Below, piece by piece: positions 16,138 to 24,301 of a DNA stretch of 64,000 nt. A program made the position numbers and the translations under genes. The notes below the pieces were generated by a model, which was given only the letters and a program-made list of their open reading frames with translations, made no database searches and was not told the origin of the DNA. This DNA is from Bacillota bacterium (GTDB lineage Bacteria > Bacillota > Clostridia > Oscillospirales > Ruminococcaceae). Position 1 is the stretch's first letter, and every line of letters starts with the position of its first letter. The stretch is taken from positions 300,736 through 364,735 of the forward strand of contig JAEWWT010000024.1 of NCBI GenBank assembly GCA_023396225.1. Reading direction: 5' to 3'.

Positions 16138-17051
16138 TGGAAACAAAAAATAAAAATACAGAAAAAATTAAATTTAAGAAAAAGCTTATAAAGATATTTC
16201 TTACCTTTTTTGCAGGAATATCTGCTCTTATCTTCTTAATGCCGACAGTTCTTACATTAGCTAACTCATTCATGGGTACTTCTGAAATAAACAACAACTA
16301 TGGAATCGTATTCAAAGTAGATGATAAGGGTGGCAAAGCGTACATATCAGAACAGGTTAACCTTAAGCTTGTTCCGGACATTGTGTCCTTCAACCAGTAT
16401 AAGACAGTATTGTTTATGAGTCCTGATTATCTCTTGAAATTCTGGAATTCCGTTATACTTGTAGTACCTATAGTAATTTTTCAGCTTGCAACAGCGGCAC
16501 TTGCATCATATGCGTTTGCACGACTGAAAGGGCGGCTAAAGGAAATTATATTTTTCATATACATAATCCTCATGCTTATGCCGTATCAGGTAACGCTTGT
16601 TCCGAACTATCTTATTTCAGATAAGCTGAATTTGCTTGATACAAGATGGGCAATCATACTTCCTGCAATCTTTACTCCATTCAGCGTTTTCCTTCTGACA
16701 AAGATTATGCGAAGAATACCTGAATCTTTTATTGAAGCAGCAAAACTTGACGGTGCAGGAGAAATACAGATTTTTGCATATATTTGTCTGCCGCTTTGCA
16801 AGAGTGCGCTTTATTCGGTCGGAATACTTGTATTTATAGATTACTGGAACATGGTTGAACAGCCTCTGGTTCTGCTGTCTGACAGTTCAAAGTATCCATT
16901 GTCTGTATTTTTGTCACAGATTAACTCGGGAGAAATAGGACTTGCGTTTGCAGTAGCTACGATATATATGATCCCGTCAATACTGATTTTCCTTTATGGT
17001 GAGGATTATCTTGTTGAGGGAATTGCCTATTCAGGCGGTATTAAAGGATAA
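16137..17051 (+). CDS. Carbohydrate ABC transporter permease, MalG type
   Basis: A 304-residue partner permease with six transmembrane helices; the EAA loop is EAAKLDGAGEIQIFAYICLP. The segment after the first helix (~residues 40-95) is an enlarged loop outside the membrane containing VFKVDDKGGKAY, as in MalG-like proteins. It overlaps the upstream permease by one base. Paired with the MalF-type gene, it completes the membrane channel. The function of the locus depends on an ATPase encoded elsewhere. Confidence 0.85.
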   Translation: METKNKNTEKIKFKKKLIKIFLTFFAGISALIFLMPTVLTLANSFMGTSEINNNYGIVFKVDDKGGKAYISEQVNLKLVPDIVSFNQYKTVLFMSPDYLLKFWNSVILVVPIVIFQLATAALASYAFARLKGRLKEIIFFIYIILMLMPYQVTLVPNYLISDKLNLLDTRWAIILPAIFTPFSVFLLTKIMRRIPESFIEAAKLDGAGEIQIFAYICLPLCKSALYSVGILVFIDYWNMVEQPLVLLSDSSKYPLSVFLSQINSGEIGLAFAVATIYMIPSILIFLYGEDYLVEGIAYSGGIKG

Positions 17052-17062
17052 GGAGATTTATC

Positions 17063-18946
17063 ATGAACGAACAGAATACAAAAAAGAGAGAATGGGTAAA
17101 AAATGCTGCAATAATTTTTCTTGCAGTTATGCTTATACTTACATTCTTTTCGAATACAATTATGAATATGTCTTTGCCTGAGGTTGCAACTCAGTATACA
17201 AACAGTGGAACAATTACTGAAAAAATCAGAGCTAACGGTACTCTTAAAGCAGCACAGGAATATAAAGTTAACCTTAGTGAAACAAGAACAATTGAAAGCA
17301 TTGCCGTTAAAGTAGGCGACAAGGTCAGCAAGGGTGATGTGTTGTTTAATCTTGAGGATGTTGACAGTAAGGAACTAACTGAAGCACAGACAAATCTTGA
17401 CAAGCTTGAGAGTGAATACCGCAAGAAGCTCCTTAGTGTTGATCCTGAAAACTCATCTGAAAGTTTAGATATCATAAATAAACAGGAAGACCTTGAGGAT
17501 ATTAAAAACATTGACGAAAATATGAAGATTGTTGAAGCTGCTCAGAATGATGTTATTAAAATTGAACGAAGTATTGATGATCTGAAATCACAGGTAGCTG
17601 ATATTGATGTACAGATAACAGTACTTTCTGGTGATAAATCCGGAGATGAATATATTGATCTTGATCCTGAAAATTACAAGAAACTTAAAGACATACAGAA
17701 TAGGATAGACGCACAGCAGAAAAAGGTTGATGAAAACAAGAAGAACCTTGAAGATGTTGAAGGCAAAATGAAAAGTGGTTCAACTGAATCATCAATAAGT
17801 TCAATAAGACAGGAAATTGAGCAGATTCAGATTGATATTTCAACGCAATATACTAAACTTAATACTACAACTAAGCCAGAAGAAATTCCATCTATTATGG
17901 ATGAAATAGCTTCAAAGGAACTTCAGTTAAAATACAAGAAAGAAGCTCTTGATAAAGCCATTTCCACAACATCAGAATCATATAAAAGCCAGTATTACTC
18001 TGTAAAATCTATCTACGATAATTCCAACTCAGCACTGACTTCAATTAAGAATGAACTTGAAAGTGCAAAGAAAGATATAAAGGGAATTCTTAACGAAGAA
18101 AAAGATAAGATTAATTCCGTAATCAAGGATAAGGAATATGACCTTGCTGCGTGCAAAAAAGTTTACGAGGAGAAAAAGACTAAATATGGTTCTACAAGGG
18201 AAGAAGCTGAAACTAAGGTTCAGACTGCTGAAAGAGAACTTGAAAAGCTTATAGCAGCATATAATGTTGAATCCGGTTCATCACAGATTGATATAGATGA
18301 TAAGAAAAAGGAAATTGAAACACAGAAAAAGCTTGTTGAAAAGCTCAAGAAAGAGGCAACTTCTGCAAAGGTTACTGCTCAGATGGGCGGTACAATAAAG
18401 AGCATTTCAGTTTCTGCAGGTCAATCTGTTGATGCCAAGACTGACATGGCTGTAATTGAAATCAACGAGCAGGGTTATACCTTTGATTATACTGTTACAA
18501 AACAGCAGGCTAATAAAATCAAGGTTGGGGATGAGGCTACTGTAGAATATATGTGGGATGGCGAAGCAACTGCTATGGTATCAGCAATCAAGCCTGATCC
18601 TACCAACCCAGGCAAGAGCAGCATTGTTTCATTCAGTGTTACCGGAGATGTTTCAGCAAATCAGAGTGTTAATGTATCAATCGGCGGAAACAGTCAGGAT
18701 TATGATTGTGTTATCCCGAAAAGTGCTGTAAGAACTGACAGCAGCGGAAGCTTTGTATATGTTGTCAATTCAAAGAACAGCCCTCTTGGCAACAGATATT
18801 ATGCTGAAAAGGTTGCCGTTCAGGTAATTGCATCGGATGATATTCAGGCAGCAGTTTCTGGACTTTATGGAAATGAGTATATTCTAACTACTTCAAATAA
18901 ACCGATAGAGAACGGAACACAGGTCCGCCTGTCAACAGAGTCCTGA
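17063..18946 (+). CDS. HlyD/MacA-like membrane-fusion (adaptor) protein
   Basis: A 627-residue protein with one N-terminal transmembrane helix (~12-32), a split lipoyl-type hairpin (KVGDKVSKGDVLF at ~80 and the matching GGTIKSISVSAGQSVD at ~445), a very long coiled coil between them (~105-440), and beta-barrel domains to the end. This is the layout of MacA/HlyD adaptors that in Gram-positives link to MacB-like ABC exporters. It lies 11 bases after the MalG-like gene and before a MacB-like ectodomain protein. The coupling of an adaptor to sugar permeases is unusual. Confidence 0.8.
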   Translation: MNEQNTKKREWVKNAAIIFLAVMLILTFFSNTIMNMSLPEVATQYTNSGTITEKIRANGTLKAAQEYKVNLSETRTIESIAVKVGDKVSKGDVLFNLEDVDSKELTEAQTNLDKLESEYRKKLLSVDPENSSESLDIINKQEDLEDIKNIDENMKIVEAAQNDVIKIERSIDDLKSQVADIDVQITVLSGDKSGDEYIDLDPENYKKLKDIQNRIDAQQKKVDENKKNLEDVEGKMKSGSTESSISSIRQEIEQIQIDISTQYTKLNTTTKPEEIPSIMDEIASKELQLKYKKEALDKAISTTSESYKSQYYSVKSIYDNSNSALTSIKNELESAKKDIKGILNEEKDKINSVIKDKEYDLAACKKVYEEKKTKYGSTREEAETKVQTAERELEKLIAAYNVESGSSQIDIDDKKKEIETQKKLVEKLKKEATSAKVTAQMGGTIKSISVSAGQSVDAKTDMAVIEINEQGYTFDYTVTKQQANKIKVGDEATVEYMWDGEATAMVSAIKPDPTNPGKSSIVSFSVTGDVSANQSVNVSIGGNSQDYDCVIPKSAVRTDSSGSFVYVVNSKNSPLGNRYYAEKVAVQVIASDDIQAAVSGLYGNEYILTTSNKPIENGTQVRLSTES

Positions 18947-18958
18947 GGTTGATACCTT

Positions 18959-20059
18959 ATGAAGAAAAAACATATACTGATAATTTCTGCAAATTGTATC
19001 TGTCTGATAATATTTGCGGTTCTCTCCATAATTTCAGCGTCAATAGAGAACTCATTCGATTCTCAGCAAGTTGTTGAAAAATGGTCTACCGAGAGTTACA
19101 GCAAATTTTCATACATATCATGTTTCTTTTCATCTGATAAAAAAATAGATAAGTATAAAATCTATTCTGCAAGGTCACAAATTGAAACACAGCTAATGAC
19201 TGAGGCGCTTATTTATGTTACAGATAATACTGATGCAGTTTCATGGACAGATGCATATAGCACTGAGGGCGAGATGAGTGCTGACAAAGATGGAAAAAGT
19301 GCTGATGTAAGTGTCAGCGCAGTAGCGGGTAATTATTTTCTTTTCCATCAGCTTGATATAATTTCAGGCGGTTATTTTTATGACAATGATTTAATGAAAG
19401 ACAGGATAATAATAGATGATTATCTTGCATGGCAGCTTTTCGGTTCAAATGATATTATTGGAATGACCATGAATATACAGGGACAGCCGTTTATAATTGC
19501 AGGTATTTACAAAAGACCTGACAGCAAATATATAAATTACACATACGGCGAAAAGTCCCATATATACATGTATTTTGATACATACTGCAATATGAAACCT
19601 GATGCATCGATAACTGCGTATGAAATCTGTATGCCAAACCCAATCAAGAACTTTGCAAAGGATCTTACAGTGAAGTCTTTGTCATTAAGCGATAAGGATA
19701 ACGACTATACAGTAGTTGAAAGCTCAAAGAGGTTTTCTGCAGAAACAATGAAAAGCTTTGTAAAAAACTTTAACAAAAAGTTTATAGTTGACAGCAATGT
19801 TTATTATCCGTTCTGGGAGAACTCACAGAGGGCTGCTGAAGCGGATGTTGCAAGTTTGTTTAGATACAGGATTATATCTCTGATTCCGACAGTATTAACT
19901 GTGATGATTTATCTGATTATCGGAGCTGTATGGTGCAGAAAGAATACTAAGAAAATACTGAATAAATGTAAGAATATATTTATCAGAGTAATAAAAGGAG
20001 GTAAACTTCTCTTAAGCAAAAAGAACAACAGAAGAATTAAAGCAAACAATGTCGTGTGA
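18959..20059 (+). CDS. MacB-like periplasmic-core-domain membrane protein
   Basis: A 366-residue protein with a transmembrane helix at each end (~7-27 and ~315-335) and an extracellular domain resembling the MacB periplasmic core: a mixed fold with SGGYFYDNDLM, IIIDDYLAWQLFG and a barrel-like IAGIYKRPDS segment. Real MacB has an N-terminal ATPase and four helices; this one has no ATPase and lacks the last two FtsX helices. The tail after the second helix is strongly basic. It probably partners with the adjacent adaptor. Confidence 0.6.
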   Translation: MKKKHILIISANCICLIIFAVLSIISASIENSFDSQQVVEKWSTESYSKFSYISCFFSSDKKIDKYKIYSARSQIETQLMTEALIYVTDNTDAVSWTDAYSTEGEMSADKDGKSADVSVSAVAGNYFLFHQLDIISGGYFYDNDLMKDRIIIDDYLAWQLFGSNDIIGMTMNIQGQPFIIAGIYKRPDSKYINYTYGEKSHIYMYFDTYCNMKPDASITAYEICMPNPIKNFAKDLTVKSLSLSDKDNDYTVVESSKRFSAETMKSFVKNFNKKFIVDSNVYYPFWENSQRAAEADVASLFRYRIISLIPTVLTVMIYLIIGAVWCRKNTKKILNKCKNIFIRVIKGGKLLLSKKNNRRIKANNVV

Positions 20060-20084
20060 CAAAATTAAAATGAGGTGTTATTAA

Positions 20085-22427
20085 ATGAAGTTATCAAGGT
20101 ATTTAAAGAGCAGCTTGTGTCTGCTTATGGCTGTGCTCATGATTATCCCGCTTACATCTTGTGGCGAAAAGGCAGTTTCAGCTGATACAATTAAAAATTT
20201 GTATAAGTATGGCGAGTTTAACATTAGTACAGATATAACAAACATTGATCGTGTACTTTGTAAAGGTGATACTCTGTATGTCTTTGGGGGAAAGGATATA
20301 CCTTTACCAGATGGAACAAGTGATGAAGAAAAAGAGATGTATGGTGGTACAGCAGGACAGGAATATTACCTCAATATATGTAGTATTGACGGAACGGTTC
20401 AGAATTCAATAAAGCTTTATGAACAGAACTATACATCAAAGGCAGGTTCTTATTTAAATAGCGTTGATTTTGATACAGAAGGCAACTTAGTTTTGCTTAT
20501 GACAGAATCTTCATATACAATGGAGGACTATTCCGATTACAAGGAACAGTCATTTATTAAGAAATTTGACAAAGACGGAAAAGAAATATCCAGCACAAAG
20601 TTTGAAAATGAAAATGGCAATATGTATTATATTAAATTTGCTAAGGACGGCAACGTTTATGGTAGTGACGGCCAAGCAGTTTATGTATTTGACAAGGATA
20701 TGAAGCTGCTGTTCCAGCTTACTAACGGAGAAAATTCTTACATAGACAATATAGTTACTGATAAAACCGGAAAAGTATATGTTCTTATGAATGACTTCAC
20801 TAACAATAAATACAGCACTGTTTTAAAGACTATTGACGTTGGAACAAAAGCCTTTGGTGAAAGCATTGATTTTAATATTATGTCATCAAATGGTATTTTT
20901 CCTGGAAATGACGAAAATGATTTTTATTTCACTTTAAATGGAAGAATGTATTCCTACGATATTGCAACCCAGACAAAAACTGAGGTTATTAACTGGACAG
21001 CATCAGGTATAAATGATGAAACGCTTTCAAATTATTGTTTTCTCGACAATGGTGATATTTTAGCATATTCTTATGATTACTCTATGCAAGGTGAAGGTAA
21101 ATCAAAGATAGTAAGAATGTCAAAACTTGACCCGGCAGATGTCAAGGAAAAGAGTGTGATAAACCTCTACTGTTGTTATCTTGATTACAATCTTAAAAAT
21201 TCTATAATTGAATTCAATAAGACAAGTGAAGATAGTGTAATTGTAGTTACAGATTACAGCGAATATAACGATTATACCAGTGAAGAAGGTTATCTTAACG
21301 GATTTACCAAGCTTAACAACGATATTACAGCAGGAAATGTTCCTGATCTTCTTCTTATAGATATGGGTATGCCTGTAAGCAGTTATGCTTCAAAAGGCAT
21401 GCTTACTGATCTTTCTGAAAAGTTTGCAAATGATTCTGAAATAAATATGGATGATTTTGTTCCTAATGCAATTGAAGCTCTTAAGACAGATGGCAAGCTT
21501 TATTCTATTTCAAAGACATTTTCAATAAATGCTCTGATTGGTAAAACAGAATTTATCGGCAGTGAATACGGATGGACATTTGATGAGATGAATGCAGCTC
21601 TTGCAAAGCTTCCTGAAGGTGCAACAATGTTTAGTTATGATATGACAAAGGAAAACTTCCTTACCCAAGCTATAATTCTTACAAGTGATGAATATATTGA
21701 CTGGGAAAAAGGTGAGTGTACATTTAATTCAGATAGCTTTATCAAACTACTTGAGTATGCAAATCAGTTTCAAGACGAAATAGACTATGAGTCTTCTAAA
21801 TATGATGATAGTTACTGGCAAGATCAGCAAACAGCATTTTTAGATAATAAGGCACTTTTAGGTTCTGGATATATCTACGGATATGATCAGGTCAGACAGT
21901 CTGAAGCTGAGTTTGGAGGACCTGTATCATTTGTCGGATTCCCATGTGAAGGCAAGAAGAAGCCTGTATTTTCATTTAGTTTTCAGTTAGCAATAATGTC
22001 AAAGGGTAAGAATACAGATGGTGCCTATAACTTCCTGAAGTATTACCTTAATCATGAAGAAGATGATGAAGGTATGTATGGAAGATATGATTTCTCAATT
22101 AAAACTTCAGAAAATCAAAAGCTGGCTGAAAAGGCTCTTAATCCTGACAAGGGCAATGAGGGTGATGGAAAGAATATAGTTTACTCTGCATCGAGCAGTT
22201 ACTATGTCGGTAATCAAGAAATTAAACTCAGAGATGTAACACAGGCTGATATAGATTGTATCAATAATCTTATTGCATCAGCTGACAGTTCTATGAGTTA
22301 TTCTGAAGAAGTCTTGAAAATAGTAAATGAAGAATCTGGGGCATACTTTGCAGGTCAAAAGACTTCAAAGGAAGTTGCAGAACTTATTCAGAACAGAGTA
22401 AGCATTTTCCTTAGCGAATCCAGATAA
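20085..22427 (+). CDS. Large extracellular solute-binding lipoprotein
   Basis: A 780-residue lipoprotein (lipobox LTSCG, cysteine ~26). The N-terminal half (~40-355) consists of repeated beta-strand units with YxFDKD and VYVLMND-like motifs, consistent with a propeller. The C-terminal half (~365-780) is an extracellular solute-binding domain of sugar-importer type, with NDITAGNVPDLLLID, KGMLTDLSE and GATMFSYDM blocks. AGGTG lies before the ATG. It closes the locus and is followed by a terminator. The fused sensor-like propeller makes it nearly twice the usual size. Confidence 0.8.
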   Translation: MKLSRYLKSSLCLLMAVLMIIPLTSCGEKAVSADTIKNLYKYGEFNISTDITNIDRVLCKGDTLYVFGGKDIPLPDGTSDEEKEMYGGTAGQEYYLNICSIDGTVQNSIKLYEQNYTSKAGSYLNSVDFDTEGNLVLLMTESSYTMEDYSDYKEQSFIKKFDKDGKEISSTKFENENGNMYYIKFAKDGNVYGSDGQAVYVFDKDMKLLFQLTNGENSYIDNIVTDKTGKVYVLMNDFTNNKYSTVLKTIDVGTKAFGESIDFNIMSSNGIFPGNDENDFYFTLNGRMYSYDIATQTKTEVINWTASGINDETLSNYCFLDNGDILAYSYDYSMQGEGKSKIVRMSKLDPADVKEKSVINLYCCYLDYNLKNSIIEFNKTSEDSVIVVTDYSEYNDYTSEEGYLNGFTKLNNDITAGNVPDLLLIDMGMPVSSYASKGMLTDLSEKFANDSEINMDDFVPNAIEALKTDGKLYSISKTFSINALIGKTEFIGSEYGWTFDEMNAALAKLPEGATMFSYDMTKENFLTQAIILTSDEYIDWEKGECTFNSDSFIKLLEYANQFQDEIDYESSKYDDSYWQDQQTAFLDNKALLGSGYIYGYDQVRQSEAEFGGPVSFVGFPCEGKKKPVFSFSFQLAIMSKGKNTDGAYNFLKYYLNHEEDDEGMYGRYDFSIKTSENQKLAEKALNPDKGNEGDGKNIVYSASSSYYVGNQEIKLRDVTQADIDCINNLIASADSSMSYSEEVLKIVNEESGAYFAGQKTSKEVAELIQNRVSIFLSESR

Positions 22428-22430
22428 CAC

Positions 22431-22472
22431 AAATGGCAGATCCGATAAAATATTCGGGTCTGCCATTTTATT
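22431..22472 (+). terminator. Terminator of the ABC locus
   Basis: AAATGGCAGATCCGA pairs with TCGGGTCTGCCATTT (15 positions, with G-T pairs), then TTATTG. Confidence 0.85.
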
Positions 22473-22526
22473 GACTTTATTATTATATTGTGTTATAGTA
22501 CAGAAAAAGAAATAAAGAGGGATATT

Positions 22527-22919
22527 ATGTTGCTGATAATTTCCGCAATTTTTATAGCAGTTTTTGTATTTATTGAGGTAATTAGAAGAAAGCTACCCGA
22601 AAAGAATCATACTGAATATCATAATATGTCAGAATATAAGGCTATTGTTCTTGATGTGCATAGAGAGAAAAGAAAAAAGGTTGCTATCGTACAGTTCAGG
22701 GATGAAGAACATAAAAAAACAACAGTATATAAGTATACTGGTGTATTTACCAAAAGGTACAATAGAGGAGATAAAATAGTATTGTTGTTTGATGAGCAGA
22801 CTGATAAAGGCGTTATAAAAGATGATAATAACTATACACTTAAGGGAAGGCTTTTTCTGGTCAGTGAAATTATATCAGCAGCTGCCGCACTTGTTTTTGC
22901 GGTACTTGATTTCTTATAA
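22527..22919 (+). CDS. Small membrane protein, DUF3592-like layout
   Basis: A 130-residue protein with a transmembrane helix at the N-terminus (~2-22) and another at the C-terminus (~108-128). Between them is a ~70-residue beta-rich domain rich in lysine and aspartate (YKAIVLDV, AIVQFRDEE, GDKIVLLFDEQ). This resembles DUF3592-type proteins, whose function is unknown. I chose the ATG at 22527 after AGAGG; the longer frame from 22488 has no ribosome site. It stands between two terminators. Confidence 0.6.
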   Translation: MLLIISAIFIAVFVFIEVIRRKLPEKNHTEYHNMSEYKAIVLDVHREKRKKVAIVQFRDEEHKKTTVYKYTGVFTKRYNRGDKIVLLFDEQTDKGVIKDDNNYTLKGRLFLVSEIISAAAALVFAVLDFL

Positions 22920-22930
22920 TATACATAAAA

Positions 22931-22971
22931 ACAGGCATATAAATGTATGTTTAATACGCTTATATGCCTGT
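22931..22971. terminator. Bidirectional terminator
   Basis: ACAGGCATATA pairs with TATATGCCTGT between two convergent genes. Confidence 0.8.
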
Positions 22972-22994
22972 CTTATATTTTGTTTCAATATGTT

Positions 22995-23948
22995 TTATCT
23001 CATGATAATATATGCAAGGTATGCAGCATATCCTGCTGTGAGTACAATACCTTCAATTCTGGACACTTTTCTTTTTGTAATGCAGAACAAGTATACAAGA
23101 AGAATAATGCCAAAAAGAATAAACAGGTCAACTATATTTTCTGTGCTTATTTTAATCTTACTTATAATAGAAGAAGATGAAAGAACAAAGAAAATATTAA
23201 ATATATTTGAACCGACAACATTTCCAACGGCTATATCGCTTTCACCTTTTCTTGCAGCTACAATGCTAGTGACAAGTTCAGGAAGTGAAGTTCCTATAGC
23301 AACTATTGTAAGTCCCACAAGAGACTCACTTATACCGAATGTAAGAGCAATTTTGGTTGCACTGTCAACAACAAACTGACCTCCGATTATTATAGCAGCA
23401 AGTCCACCTACCGTAAAAATAATGCTTTTACCTATAGAGTATTTAGGCTTGTTTTCATCGGTTTCTTCACTATTACTTCTGGAGCGAAGTGCAGTAGTAA
23501 TTATAGAATATAAGAAAACTGCAAAAAACAGCAGCATAATTATGCTGTCTGATCTTGTAATGAAATTCTCTGCGTTGCCGTTAAGGATTGCATCACACGC
23601 AAGAACAAGAAGCACAGCCGTTGCAAGAATGGAAAAAGGATATTCCTTTGCAATTATTTCCTTCTTGATGCTGATAGGCTTGATTATTGCACAGATACCT
23701 ACTACTGCAAGAAGATTAAAAATGTTTGAACCGAGTACATTTCCAACAGCAATATCATTCTGATTTTTTATGCCTGCAATAATGCTTACAGCCGCTTCAG
23801 GAGAGCTTGTACCGAATGCAACAATAGTAAGCCCAATAATGATTGATGGGACTCTGAGTGAACGGGCAATAGATGAACTTCCGTCAACAAAAAAATCTGC
23901 GCCTTTGACAAGAAGTACCAGACCGACTACAAGTAAAACATATGACAT
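22995..23948 (-). CDS. Calcium/sodium antiporter (YrbG/CaCA family)
   Basis: A 317-residue inner-membrane cation exchanger with about ten helices arranged as two inverted repeats. Each repeat holds the alpha motif: IVAFGTSSPEAAVS and AVGNVLGSNIFN in the first half, IVAIGTSLPELVTS and AVGNVVGSNIFN in the second. The acidic residues in the two TS(S/L)PE motifs coordinate the ion. Such proteins exchange Ca2+ for Na+ or H+. GGAGG stands 5-8 bases before the start. It is a single gene with a terminator. Confidence 0.92.
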   Translation of the reverse strand: MSYVLLVVGLVLLVKGADFFVDGSSSIARSLRVPSIIIGLTIVAFGTSSPEAAVSIIAGIKNQNDIAVGNVLGSNIFNLLAVVGICAIIKPISIKKEIIAKEYPFSILATAVLLVLACDAILNGNAENFITRSDSIIMLLFFAVFLYSIITTALRSRSNSEETDENKPKYSIGKSIIFTVGGLAAIIIGGQFVVDSATKIALTFGISESLVGLTIVAIGTSLPELVTSIVAARKGESDIAVGNVVGSNIFNIFFVLSSSSIISKIKISTENIVDLFILFGIILLVYLFCITKRKVSRIEGIVLTAGYAAYLAYIIMR

Positions 23949-24301
23949 GATATTCCTCCAAATAATAATGTGTTAAAAATATATTAGTCAATAAAATCAG
24001 AGCATAAAAAGAAAAAACGATTCCTTGAAAAAGAAATCAAAAAGAATAATAAGCTGTTTTTAGATTAGCAGATTATTACTTTAATGTCAATCAGATTTTA
24101 TTTTGTTATTATATTATACATAAAAATATAAATAAAATAAACAAAAAGTAGAAAATTTTTTATGTAAATGCATTTTAATTGACAGATATAATTGCGTTAT
24201 GATATAATTTATACGTTTAAATTAGTATTTTTTTATAAATTTGTTAAATTTATTTAAATTTATTTTGCAGTCACATTTTTGTTAAAATAGTTAGGAGGAT
24301 T
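23949..24301. other. AT-rich divergent intergenic region
   Basis: No gene. The only clear signal is the promoter of the dynamin operon at 24179-24208. The stretch 24050-24180 is over 80 percent A+T. Confidence 0.5.
24179..24208 (+). promoter_or_regulatory. Sigma-A promoter of the dynamin operon
   Basis: Perfect TTGACA (24179-24184), 18-base spacer, perfect TATAAT (24203-24208), leaving a leader of about 85 bases. Confidence 0.75.
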
